A stretch of DNA of 64,000 bases from contig NZ_JH594606.1 in assembly GCF_000243235.1 (NCBI RefSeq), forward strand, positions 62,001 through 126,000. The letters are read 5' to 3'. Below, one piece after another: positions 36,672 to 45,139 of this stretch. The notes under the pieces were generated by a model that saw only the letters and a list, made by a program, of their open reading frames with translations, was not told the origin of the DNA and did not search any database. Made by a program: the position numbers and the translations under genes. The first letter of the stretch is position 1. Every line of letters begins with the position of its first letter. Origin of the DNA: Gillisia limnaea DSM 15749 (GTDB taxonomy: Bacteria > Bacteroidota > Bacteroidia > Flavobacteriales > Flavobacteriaceae).

Positions 36672-38546
36672 ATGAAAAACTGGCTATTACTTTTTCTACT
36701 TCTTAATTCTTTTCAAATTTTTGCACAACTGGGATTTTGTAAGGGAAGTAAGGGAGATCCAATTTTTCATGAAACTTTTGGGGCTGGCACTTCTACCGGA
36801 TCCCCGCTTTCTCCCGGAACGACCAATTACGTATTTGTTTCCCAGGACCCACAGGATGGGGAATATACTATTTCAGATGAAATTTCATTAACTATTCAAG
36901 GCTGGCATCCCTTTTTACCGGAAACGGTTATTTCAAACGGAAGAGCTCTCATCGTGAATGCAGGCTTTTCTGCCGGAAAATTTCATCAAACCACCATAAC
37001 AGGGCTTTGTGAGAATACAACCTACGAATTTTCAGCCTATTTAATGAATATATATAATAGAGCCAGTATGGATTGTGAAAATGGCGGTATTCCAATAAAT
37101 GTAAAGTTTGAGATCTGGGATGAAACCGATACAATCCTCTTAAAGCAAGGGAATACCGGCCCTATAAATTCTACAAATTCCGCTGAATGGGAGCAGTATG
37201 CACTCACTTTCCAAACACAAGTAGGACAGGAATCTGTTATTCTTAAAATGTTCAATAATGGGGAGGGAGGTTGTGGGAATGACCTGGCAATAGATGATAT
37301 CATCTTCAGGTCTTGTGGAGATTTAACCGAAATTATAGCCAAAGATAATCCCGCAAATCCTTACAGGGTTTGTGAGGAAAATACTCCTGTAAGTGTTGTA
37401 CTAAAAGCCACTCCCGATTTTTCGGTTTATACAGGGCATGAGTATCAATGGCAGGTAAGCGATGATAACGAGACCTGGAGTGATATCGCAGGCGAAACCG
37501 GGGAAAACTTTAGTACACCGCTGCTTACTTCCTCTACCTACTATCGGGTCAAGGTTGCTGAAGATGCAGTAAACCTTAACAATAATCTTTGTAGTTCTGC
37601 CTCCGAAGCTTTTTTTATAAAGATTATTCTTACTCCTGAAGCACCGCGGAGTTTGGGTAACATTAGTATTTGCAGTAACGAGGATCCTCAAACTTTACGG
37701 GTTGAAGCAAAACCGGATGAAACCGTAAATTGGTACGACGCTCTTGAAGGTGGAAATTTACTGGCCGAAGGATCTTTATCCTTTTTACCTCCAGAGGCAG
37801 GAACATTTTATGCCGAGGCGGTAAAAAATGAATTTTCCTGCACTCCCGGTCCACGCACTCCGGTATCATTGGAAATATTTGAAGTTCCCAATATTGTAGA
37901 TGAAGTTTTACAGCTTTGCCCGGATGCTGTATTGCAACTTGACGCAGGAGTGGACGTTATGCAGTATTTGTGGAATACCGGAGAAATTACCAGCACGATC
38001 AATACATCTATTCCGGGGAATTTCAGTGTGACTATTACCACTCAAAATGGATGTAGCGAAGTTAAAAACTTCGAAGTCAATGCTGTGGAAGAAGCTTTGA
38101 TAGCTGGGATCAATTCCGAAGAAAATAGAGTGATTATCAACACTATAAATCCAGGAACATTTGAATATTCCCTGGACGGAGTTAATTTTCAGGGTTCCAA
38201 TATATTTGAAATGGTGCCCGGCGGCATTTATACGAGTTATGTTCGGGATCTTCAGCAATGTTTTACTGCTACACTAGAATTTCCGCATATCGTAGTTCCA
38301 CGCTTTATAACTCCCAATAATGATGGATATAACGATTATTTTCAGCTGAATGGGGTTTCCTATTTTGAAGCTTCAGAAACCAGGATCTTCAACAGGTATG
38401 GAAAACTTATACTGGCCGCAAAAGGAGAGACCTTTAAATGGGACGGAACTTTAAACGGAAGGCCCCTGCCGGCAGATGATTATTGGTATTGGATTTTTAT
38501 AGAGGGATTTGAACCGATAAAAGGAAATTTCAGCTTAGTTAGATAA
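36672..38546 (+). CDS. T9SS type B sorting-domain surface protein (gliding-motility C-terminal domain)
   Basis: This 624-residue protein has a signal peptide (LLLFLLLNSFQIFA, cleavage before QLGFC). The N-terminal half is a lectin-like/PKD-like region of about 200 residues (STGSPLSPGTTNY, NTTYEFSAYLMN, GNDLAIDDIIFRSCG). Ig-like repeats follow (EYQWQVSDDNETWSDIAG; NWYDALEGGNLL). The C-terminal CHU_C domain (FITPNNDGYNDYFQLNG, TRIFNRYGKLI, WDGTLNGRPLPADDYWYWI) is the type B signal for the type IX secretion system. It is expected at the cell surface or released. The end overlaps the convergent MFS gene by 12 bases. Confidence 0.92.
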   Translation: MKNWLLLFLLLNSFQIFAQLGFCKGSKGDPIFHETFGAGTSTGSPLSPGTTNYVFVSQDPQDGEYTISDEISLTIQGWHPFLPETVISNGRALIVNAGFSAGKFHQTTITGLCENTTYEFSAYLMNIYNRASMDCENGGIPINVKFEIWDETDTILLKQGNTGPINSTNSAEWEQYALTFQTQVGQESVILKMFNNGEGGCGNDLAIDDIIFRSCGDLTEIIAKDNPANPYRVCEENTPVSVVLKATPDFSVYTGHEYQWQVSDDNETWSDIAGETGENFSTPLLTSSTYYRVKVAEDAVNLNNNLCSSASEAFFIKIILTPEAPRSLGNISICSNEDPQTLRVEAKPDETVNWYDALEGGNLLAEGSLSFLPPEAGTFYAEAVKNEFSCTPGPRTPVSLEIFEVPNIVDEVLQLCPDAVLQLDAGVDVMQYLWNTGEITSTINTSIPGNFSVTITTQNGCSEVKNFEVNAVEEALIAGINSEENRVIINTINPGTFEYSLDGVNFQGSNIFEMVPGGIYTSYVRDLQQCFTATLEFPHIVVPRFITPNNDGYNDYFQLNGVSYFEASETRIFNRYGKLILAAKGETFKWDGTLNGRPLPADDYWYWIFIEGFEPIKGNFSLVR

Positions 38547-39743
38547 ATATTTCTCATTCTTTATTCTTAGACTATTGAGGCATATCAAAGCCATCAATCC
38601 AAACAAGATGAGCATAATGGTGGAAAATGGAATTTTCAGATCTATTAAAAATCCTACCAGCAATGGTCCTAAGGCAGTACTTAATACCATAAACATCGTA
38701 AAAACGCTGCGTATAGCACCCATTTTTGCGGTCCCATACATTTCAGCGATCAAAGCGGTTTGAACGGTACCACTCATTCCTACAGTAATTCCGGCCATAA
38801 TCAATAATAGCAAGGCCCCAATAATGCTTTCCATAAAAGCAAATGGCAGAATTCCCAATGTGAGCGGGATCAAAAAATACCGAAATAAAACCTTGGCGGT
38901 GTATTTATCTACCCACATGCCACCAAAAAGTGAGAATAAGAATCTTGTGACCGCATACACAGTAAAAAAGGTAGCATAGAGTTGAACAGACCAGTTCTTA
39001 TCTTCTACAAATACATATTGATAAAAGAAAATAGCCGTTATCGTAAAACTCAGCGCAAAACTTGCGGGCATCATGATCCCGAATTTTTTCTGGAATACAA
39101 CATTCTTATAATCCTTTAATAAGGATAGGGTGGAGGGTCTTCCTTCTCCGGATAGTTGCTTGTCAAAATCGGCAAGGTTGGTGAATTTTAACCGTATCAG
39201 GTAGATCAATAAAGCACAACCACTTGCTATAGATGCAATTCGCCAGTCGAACCAGCCAATTAATAAGACGATGATCACCGGCAAAATAGCTTCTCCCATG
39301 GAATAACCAAGGGATGAAATGCTTAAAGCCTTTCCGCGATTTTTATCAAAATATTTCGAAATAACCGTCATGCTTATATGGCTCATCAAACCCTGCCCGG
39401 TTAACCTAAGCCCAATGAGCGCAATAAATAACAATCCAATATGATAGGAAAAACCCAGTAATATACTGGAGAATGCGAGGCTAAAAATTGTAAAGGCCGT
39501 TACTTTTTTTACAGGTTTGTGATCTACTGTGTGGCCTACCGTAAGCATAACTATTGAAGAAATCACCGTGCAACCTGCATAGATGGCACCAAAAGTACCT
39601 TCCGTGATCTGGAAATCCCTTACGATTTCAGGAACATACAGGGATATGAGAAAAGTTTGACCAAAGCTGGAAAAAAAAGTTAACAACCAACCAAAACCCA
39701 CTTTTCTAAAGTTATTCTTGAAAAAATAATAGAGATCTGTCAA
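38535..39743 (-). CDS. MFS transporter
   Basis: This 402-residue inner-membrane protein has 12 predicted helices and a short central loop (about residues 190-210, NLADFDKQLSGEGRPS). It starts with TTG at 39743. Helix 1-2 shows YVPEIVRDFQITEGTFGAIYAG, and the loop 2-3 motif has the form GHTVDHKPVKK. The RGKALSISSLGYSMGEAILP segment is typical of oxalate/monocarboxylate-type MFS transporters, but the substrate is unknown. A -7 promoter element is present upstream. Confidence 0.88.
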   Translation of the reverse strand: MTDLYYFFKNNFRKVGFGWLLTFFSSFGQTFLISLYVPEIVRDFQITEGTFGAIYAGCTVISSIVMLTVGHTVDHKPVKKVTAFTIFSLAFSSILLGFSYHIGLLFIALIGLRLTGQGLMSHISMTVISKYFDKNRGKALSISSLGYSMGEAILPVIIVLLIGWFDWRIASIASGCALLIYLIRLKFTNLADFDKQLSGEGRPSTLSLLKDYKNVVFQKKFGIMMPASFALSFTITAIFFYQYVFVEDKNWSVQLYATFFTVYAVTRFLFSLFGGMWVDKYTAKVLFRYFLIPLTLGILPFAFMESIIGALLLLIMAGITVGMSGTVQTALIAEMYGTAKMGAIRSVFTMFMVLSTALGPLLVGFLIDLKIPFSTIMLILFGLMALICLNSLRIKNEKYLSN

Positions 39744-39766
39744 AGTTTTACTTAATTTAAAATTTG

Positions 39767-39774
39767 CAAATATA
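39767..39774 (-). promoter_or_regulatory. -7 promoter element for the MFS gene (TATATTTG on minus strand)
   Basis: The plus strand reads CAAATATA, a perfect TAnnTTTG on the minus strand, about 23 bases upstream of the TTG start at 39743. Confidence 0.5.
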
Positions 39775-39930
39775 GGCTGGTGTTTGAGAAAACTAAATTT
39801 ATTTGGTATAAATGTATTTCATCCGGAAAAAGCACAGAAAGTATATCAAAATAGATATATGCAAATTTCTTTGAAAAACTTCCCAAACGGGACAGGAGGG
39901 CCTAAAGGAATTAAGTTTGGTGCCGGGATT

Positions 39931-39958
39931 AAAAAAGCCACTCTTTGGGAGTGGCTTT
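39931..39958 (-). terminator. Rho-independent terminator for the microprotein gene
   Basis: The stem AAAGCCACTC/GAGTGGCTTT has a five-base loop. On the minus strand it is followed by further T residues. It lies 32 bases beyond the stop of the 31-codon gene at 39991. Confidence 0.85.
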
Positions 39959-39990
39959 AAAGGAGTTCAAAAAAAATCCAGTTTAAAAGA

Positions 39991-40086
39991 TTATTTCTTC
40001 ATCTTTTTTGGATCGGCTTTTTTCGGATCAGACTTTTTCGGGGCTTGCTTTGGTTGGTCCTTCCCCGGTTTTTTTTGTTCTGCCAT
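39991..40086 (-). CDS. 31-residue lysine/proline-rich microprotein
   Basis: ATG at 40086, stop at 39991. The product starts MAEQKKPGKDQPKQAPKKSD, then repeats DPKK twice and ends KKMKK. It is extremely basic and disordered, with no signal or membrane segment. Support for a real gene is its own downstream terminator (39931-39958), placement in an otherwise empty 600-base gap, and regular amino-acid repeats that need the frame. The opposite-strand frame here is a Gly/Phe-rich mirror of this repeat. A nucleic-acid-binding role is only a guess from charge. Confidence 0.65.
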   Translation of the reverse strand: MAEQKKPGKDQPKQAPKKSDPKKADPKKMKK

Positions 40087-40368
40087 GATTTCTTTATTGT
40101 TAAGGTTAATACGAATCTAATTTACAGAATATTGCATTTCAAAAACAGATGTTAGTATAATTTTAACGTCGCTAAAAAGTTAATTTTTTCGAATGTCTAA
40201 AAGGATAAATCAGGGCTGTTTCATTTAAAAATTATTTCTGAAAAATGTTGGAGTTCAACGATTTTTTCTTCTAGAATTTAGTTGTTAGTATTCGTATTTT
40301 TATGTTAAGTTTTAACATTCCTCCCGACTTATTTCTTAATTTCACCTTCAAAATAGAAAGCAGAAAAA

Positions 40369-41160
40369 ATGGATATTAATCAGATCATACACAATATTCA
40401 GAATCAAAAAAAATTACCGAATTTAAAATATGAAATTCGGGAGAAAACCACCGCTTTCACCTGGCGACTTTTTTATACCCTTTTTGATAGTGCCACTCCG
40501 GTAGAAGAAAATATCAAAGGATTGGGAAAAGATTTTCAGGAATTGGTAAAACTTGTATGTTGGGAACCAGAGCAGCCTTGCAGCGAATTATGGGACAGCT
40601 ATTGCAAAAAACTTCCGGAGATTCTTGAAAAATTAAGTCTGGACGCAAAGGCCATCACAGAAAACGATCCTGCAGCCAATTCTCTTGAAGAGGTTTATTT
40701 GGCCTATCCCGGGTTTTATGCCATTGCGATTTTTAGGTTAAGCCATGAACTCAATAAAAGTAATCTCCCGCTGGTTCCCAGATTGATGACAGAATGCGCT
40801 CACAGGGAGACCGGAGTGGATATTAACCCCGGGGCCCATATTGGAGTTCCATTTTTTATAGATCATGCCACAGGAGTTGTAATTGGAGAAACCACTGTAA
40901 TAAAAAGCAATGTAAAAATTTATCAGGGAGTTACTTTAGGAGCCTTATCTGTAGACCGGAAATTGCGAAATATCAAGCGGCATCCTACTATTGAAGATAA
41001 TGTTACTATTTATGCGAACGCCACGATTTTGGGTGGTGATACCATAATAGGAGCGAACAGTGTCATTGGAGGAAACGTCTGGCTTACCAGATCTGTTCCT
41101 GAAAATTCCATGGTTTCCCACACCCCTCAAATAAATATTAAAAAAAACGGCAAGAAATGA
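40369..41160 (+). CDS. cysE: Serine O-acetyltransferase
   Basis: This 263-residue enzyme has an N-terminal helical domain of about 150 residues (PGFYAIAIFRLSHELN, LMTECAHRETGVDINPGAHIG). The left-handed beta-helix of hexapeptide repeats follows (FFIDHATGVVIGETTVI, GVTLGA, ATILGGDTIIGANSVIGGNVW). It makes O-acetyl-L-serine from serine and acetyl-CoA, the first step of cysteine synthesis. It overlaps the next gene, cysteine synthase, by four bases (ATGA), so the two are translationally coupled. It lacks an obvious C-terminal Ile tail, so tight complex formation with the synthase is uncertain. Confidence 0.93.
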   Translation: MDINQIIHNIQNQKKLPNLKYEIREKTTAFTWRLFYTLFDSATPVEENIKGLGKDFQELVKLVCWEPEQPCSELWDSYCKKLPEILEKLSLDAKAITENDPAANSLEEVYLAYPGFYAIAIFRLSHELNKSNLPLVPRLMTECAHRETGVDINPGAHIGVPFFIDHATGVVIGETTVIKSNVKIYQGVTLGALSVDRKLRNIKRHPTIEDNVTIYANATILGGDTIIGANSVIGGNVWLTRSVPENSMVSHTPQINIKKNGKK

Positions 41161-42047
41161 GCACTACTATACTTGATATTATTGGAAATACCCCTTTGGT
41201 AGAAACCCGTAGCCTGATTAAAAATCCGAAGGTGAAGCTTTTGTTGAAGCTTGAAGGTCAAAACCCTGGCGGGAGTGTTAAGGACAGGGCTGCCTATAAT
41301 ATGATTAAAAGTGCGCTGGACAGAGGTGATATCGATAAAAATTCTAAATTGATAGAAGCTACCAGCGGAAATACAGGGATTGCCCTGGCCATGATCGCAG
41401 GGATTTTCGGGTTGGATATTGAACTGGTAATGCCGGAAAACTCGACAATTGAAAGAGTTCAAACAATGCGGGCCTATGGCGCAAAAGTGACCTTAACCAG
41501 CGCTGAAAGTGGAATTGAAGGAGCAAGGGATTTTGCGGAAGAAAAAATGAAAAAGGGAGCATATTTTATGATCAACCAATTTAGCAACAATGATAACTGG
41601 CAGGCACATTATAAAACCACAGGACCAGAAATTTGGAGGGATACCAACCAGCAAGTAACCCATTTTGTTTCTTCTATGGGAACCACAGGTACTATAATGG
41701 GGACTTCAACATTTTTAAAGGAAAAAAACAAAAAAATTCAAATCGTAGGAGTTCAGCCAAGCGATGATGCAAAAATCCCAGGAATTAGAAAATGGCCTGA
41801 AGCTTATTTACCTAAAATATTTAATCCAGATAAAGTAGACCGTATTCTCGAAGTCAATGAAGACGAAGCCAAAAAAATGACGCGTTACTTAGCCGAAAAA
41901 GAAGGGATTTTTGCGGGGATGAGTAGTGGAGGAGCTACAGCTGCAGCGGTAAAACTTTGTGAAGAACTGGAAGAAGGAGTGGTTGTGAGCATTATTTGTG
42001 ACCGCGGAGATCGATATTTGTCTTCAGATCTTTTTGATGAAAAATAA
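41157..42047 (+). CDS. cysM: Cysteine synthase (O-acetylserine sulfhydrylase, CysM type)
   Basis: This 296-residue PLP enzyme makes cysteine from O-acetylserine and sulfide or thiosulfate. PLP attaches to Lys42 in PGGSVKDRAAYNMI. The substrate loop TSGNTGIALA and the phosphate loop GTTGTIMGTSTFLKE follow. The near-C-terminal SSGGATAAAVKL segment is present. The short length and GSVKDR favour CysM over CysK, but the sub-type is not certain. The ATG overlaps the cysE stop by four bases, forming a two-gene cysteine operon. Confidence 0.92.
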   Translation: MSTTILDIIGNTPLVETRSLIKNPKVKLLLKLEGQNPGGSVKDRAAYNMIKSALDRGDIDKNSKLIEATSGNTGIALAMIAGIFGLDIELVMPENSTIERVQTMRAYGAKVTLTSAESGIEGARDFAEEKMKKGAYFMINQFSNNDNWQAHYKTTGPEIWRDTNQQVTHFVSSMGTTGTIMGTSTFLKEKNKKIQIVGVQPSDDAKIPGIRKWPEAYLPKIFNPDKVDRILEVNEDEAKKMTRYLAEKEGIFAGMSSGGATAAAVKLCEELEEGVVVSIICDRGDRYLSSDLFDEK

Positions 42048-42091
42048 ATTTATTACCTGGATGATCCATGCCAAATTTTTGAAATAAATAA

Positions 42092-42122
42092 AAAGACGAA
42101 GGACTATTGACCCTTCGTCTTT
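42092..42122 (-). terminator. Hairpin terminator between cysM and the convergent secreted-protein gene
   Basis: The stem AAAGACGAAGG/CCTTCGTCTTT has a short loop. The T-run lies on the minus strand (TTTTTATTTATTTC), so it serves mainly the gene ending at 42147; it may also stop cysM. Confidence 0.8.
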
Positions 42123-42146
42123 CCAATCGTATTCTCATGTTTTTGT

Positions 42147-42698
42147 TTAATTACTTGCTACTCTACCTCCCTCGGCTAAAGCAGGAATTATGGTTATGTT
42201 TTTCTTTTGTTTACCATTACTAAGGCCAATACGGTATTTCTCTTTTTGGATCATGTCACTTTTTCCGCTAGCTACATATTTGTTTTTTGTCATAGACCAT
42301 CCTCTGTTTTCTTTATACAACTGTTCTTGAATATTTCTTGGTAAGGCTATGTTTTTGAACTGTTGAAAGGTATTTACCAAATTCCCGTTTTTATCAAAAG
42401 TGGCTCTTAAATATCCTTTACGATTGATAAAACTTACCTGAATTTCATCAAAATCTTCAGTGTCAATAGCATTTAAAAACTCATCAATATCAAAATTTTC
42501 CTGCATAAATCGTATTGGATTTTCAGTAAAATGACCAGCATAACTTTCTTTTAGTTTAAATTCTACATTATCCAGATTTGTTACTATACTAACCTCCGGG
42601 GAATAGGTTACTCTTGCCTCTTCGAGTTGGGTAACTACTTGAGCTTCTGTATTGCCAATCCAGCATAGAATTAACAATAAAATCATCATTGGTTTCAT
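42147..42698 (-). CDS. Secreted hypothetical protein
   Basis: This 183-residue protein has a signal peptide (MMILLLILCWIGNTEA, cleavage before QVVTQ). A mature domain of about 160 residues contains INRKGYLRATFDKNGNLVNT and a C-terminal basic stretch (NGKQKKNITIIPALAEGG). The beta pattern around residues 95-125 resembles PepSY-like folds, but I cannot assign a family. It lies next to a Crp/Fnr gene on the same strand, about 100 bases downstream of it, and could be controlled by it. Confidence 0.65.
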   Translation of the reverse strand: MKPMMILLLILCWIGNTEAQVVTQLEEARVTYSPEVSIVTNLDNVEFKLKESYAGHFTENPIRFMQENFDIDEFLNAIDTEDFDEIQVSFINRKGYLRATFDKNGNLVNTFQQFKNIALPRNIQEQLYKENRGWSMTKNKYVASGKSDMIQKEKYRIGLSNGKQKKNITIIPALAEGGRVASN

Positions 42699-42801
42699 AA
42701 TACATTGTTTTTATAGGTTTATATATCTCAAATATACTATGAGTTTAATAATACTGTTTCTACTTAAGTAGCACATATTAAAAATTTATAATAATAGCAT
42801 T

Positions 42802-43524
42802 TTACTTCTCATTCATAATTTTTTTCTGACATTCTAATAAATGGATAAGGATCCCCAAGTCTTTAATTTCCATTCTATTTCTTGATAACCTTATAGATCC
42901 CTTTTTCTTGAGTTTCTGTAAATGCCTATTTATTACCGCTCTGGTTGATCCTAATAAATTTGCAATTTCTTTGTTTGGGAGATCATCAATTAATTCGAGA
43001 TCACGGGAATTTGCATTAACGTTTCTAATTAGCAGTTTTAATAAGCGGGTAGAGATATTGGTAAAGGTCATATCTGAAACCGAATTCTCCAACATTCTCA
43101 ATTGCTTTCCGGCATAGGGAAGTAGAATTTTATAGTTTTTCGGATTATTTTTTAACCAGCTTCTTAATTTAGGCATAGGAGTGGAAAGCACCGTAACATC
43201 ATCCAGGCATTCATAATAAACTGTATGCTCTTGCTCGTCTAAAAGACAAAAAATATCAAAAACATCGCCTTTAATTAACAGAAAAAGGGTTAATTCCTTC
43301 CCGGTAAAGGGGTCTACCTGATACATTTTCACCCTTCCGGAAAGGATGATATGGAATTTATAATTTAATTTTTCATGATTGAGGATACATGTGTTTTTTG
43401 ACCAGTTTTCTTCTTTAAACAAAGACAGGAAAGAATTGGAAGATTCCTTATCCATCTCTTTGAGAAAATCACAACCATCTAACATCTGTCGATATTTATG
43501 GATTAATAACATTCCCCTTTTCAT
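42802..43524 (-). CDS. Crp/Fnr family transcriptional regulator
   Basis: The protein has about 240 residues from the ATG at 43524; an upstream ATG at 43593 would add 23 residues. The cNMP-binding domain covers roughly residues 30-140 (KFHIILSGRVKMYQVDPFTG, DVFDIFCLLDEQEHTVYYE). A Crp-type winged HTH follows (LPNKEIANLLGSTRAVINRHLQKLKKKGSIRL). FDIFCLLDEQ replaces the cAMP phosphate cassette, so the ligand is probably not cAMP. Single-cysteine oxygen or redox sensing is possible but not shown. Confidence 0.88.
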   Translation of the reverse strand: MKRGMLLIHKYRQMLDGCDFLKEMDKESSNSFLSLFKEENWSKNTCILNHEKLNYKFHIILSGRVKMYQVDPFTGKELTLFLLIKGDVFDIFCLLDEQEHTVYYECLDDVTVLSTPMPKLRSWLKNNPKNYKILLPYAGKQLRMLENSVSDMTFTNISTRLLKLLIRNVNANSRDLELIDDLPNKEIANLLGSTRAVINRHLQKLKKKGSIRLSRNRMEIKDLGILIHLLECQKKIMNEK

Positions 43525-43735
43525 AATGTAGCTATAAAGTATATTGACGGAGGGGAATAGGGCAGTTGGAGAAGAATTCCTGGATGTATTCAATAATCAG
43601 GAATTCCAAGAGATATTTGAAATTACCTTGTTTGTATATCAGTAATTTCAATAAAGCGGTAATACAGTAGCCTCGCCTATTGGGGTAAATAATTTAGGAT
43701 GTATAAAAATAGCGATTATTCATAGTACCCAAATA

Positions 43736-45040
43736 CTACTGATGCGTTAATAATTAGTTGTCAAATAAATTTTTTTGTTCATTGAAATTTTGATTTGAAA
43801 ATTCTTCTGTAAGCAATTCTTTTATGGAGGATTTATCCATCGCCGATATACTTAGTATTTGTATGATCTCATATATGGATAGGCTGCTGCGTAACGAATG
43901 TTTTATGTGAGCTACGATTAAGTAAGTGCAAATTGCCATCCATACGTGGATGTTTACTGCATTTTCAGAATGCCCCCATAGTTTTTTATGGTCAGGTTTT
44001 GTTTTATCCACTTGAAGAACACCTCTATTTGCCACCTGTTTCTATACAGTTTTGTTATCTCTAGAGCGGACACTTCTTGATTGTTGGTCAAGAAGTACAA
44101 TGTAATATCTTTCTCTACATCGTGGTATTCTACCAACCTAAGTGGCTCTGGATATAACCTTTTGGATTTATATCCATTGAGCAGTATGGTCTTGTCACTT
44201 TTTAAACCTGTCACGGGGTTTATATTGTAATTCTGGCCAGTGACCGTGTAGTCCATATTGGATTTGGCCCTTGAGATAAAAGAAGCCCCTGCAAGATGTA
44301 TGCGGTAGAGCGCTTCAAAGTCTATATAAGCTTTGTCCATCAGATAGATTGCTCCTGATACCGGCACCAATACATCCAGTACGTTACTGTCGTGGTATTT
44401 CCCATCGGTGATCAACACAAAAGATGGTATGCTACCCCTGAGATCGAGCAGGGTATGGATCTTTACGGCTCCCCGGGAATACTTTCCCGGCGCCCATTGA
44501 AAAAGGACAAGGCTAAGGGAGATCGTGGTCGAGTCCAACGCAAAAACCTCATTTTCCAACCTGATGTTGGGTATGGGATGATCGGTGTACAGAGGACGCA
44601 CCTGACCGATCAAGTATTCTCCAAAGTCTGCGAATATCCTCCAGTCCCTACCCTCATTGGCACGGGACAATGAGGACTGATTGACATAACCGTTCATTCC
44701 CAAATGATATAGCTTGCTTTTGTGTGCCCTGAGGCAGGTAGCGATGTCCCTTAGGGAATTGCGGGAGGTCAACTGGCCAAAAAACAACTGAACGAACTGA
44801 TTCCAACAATTGAAATCACGGGTTCTGTAGTCGCCATTGTACCGTTTTACGCACTTCCCGAACTCATACCTGTTCACATAGTCCAGTGTTTGGGCAAAAA
44901 CGTATTTTCCAGAATTCATAGCGGTCTAGTTTTAGACTACTAAGCTAGAATTCATTTCAAATCAAAAAATCAAAGAACGCTTTCAAAATCCCCTGGATAG
45001 AGGTTTTAGTTGAAAAATAAAAAAGTTAACGCATCACTAG
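43736..45040. mobile_element. Complete IS4-family insertion sequence (1,305 bp)
   Basis: The terminal inverted repeats are CTACTGATGCGTTAA (43736-43750) and, on the other strand, CTAGTGATGCGTTAA (45026-45040), 14 of 15 identical. A target duplication flanks the element: TAGTACCCAAATA (43723-43735) and TAGTACCCAAAAA (45041-45053), 12 of 13 identical. A 13-base duplication fits the IS4 family. The single transposase gene on the minus strand is split by a -1 frameshift. The element landed between a Crp/Fnr gene and a helicase gene and appears not to interrupt a gene. Confidence 0.9.
43754..44919 (-). pseudogene. IS4-family transposase, split by a -1 frameshift
   Basis: The first frame runs from the ATG at 44919 to a stop at 43954. 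The second frame, read in -1, continues LWGHSENAVNIHVWMAICTY and ends at 43754. The DDE core is intact in the first frame: ALDSTTISLS (first Asp), VLITDGKYHDSN (second Asp), and the exact IS4 Y-x2-R-x3-E-x6-K motif in LYRNRWQIEVFFKWIKQ. The frame change falls at A_AAA_AAC (complement of 43981-43987). This heptamer matches a canonical slippery site, but it could also be a simple one-base loss in a homopolymer. Only the last 75 or so residues are affected. Confidence 0.85.
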
Positions 45041-45107
45041 TAGTACCCAAAAATTAAAATAGTTAATTTTAATTTCGCCAAAGATTTTAGTTTAGCCTAA
45101 AAATCTG

Positions 45108-45115
45108 CTATTTTT
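45108..45115 (+). promoter_or_regulatory. -7 promoter element (TATTTTTG)
   Basis: A perfect TAnnTTTG match lies 24 bases before the ATG at 45140 and 68 bases beyond the IS end, so the promoter is intact despite the insertion. Confidence 0.5.
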
Positions 45116-45139
45116 GCAAAATTGAAGATAACACGAGAT

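Noticed and set aside
39917-40120. 67-codon plus-strand frame rich in Gly and Phe
   Set aside because: It is the mirror of the lysine/proline-rich microprotein on the minus strand; the terminator polarity fits the minus-strand gene.
43754-44035. Separate 93-codon gene next to the transposase
   Set aside because: It matches the C-terminal tail of the IS4 transposase in the -1 frame, so it belongs to that gene.
45122-45139. TTG start six codons upstream for the helicase
   Set aside because: It lies seven bases after the -7 element, leaving no room for a transcript start; the ATG at 45140 is better.
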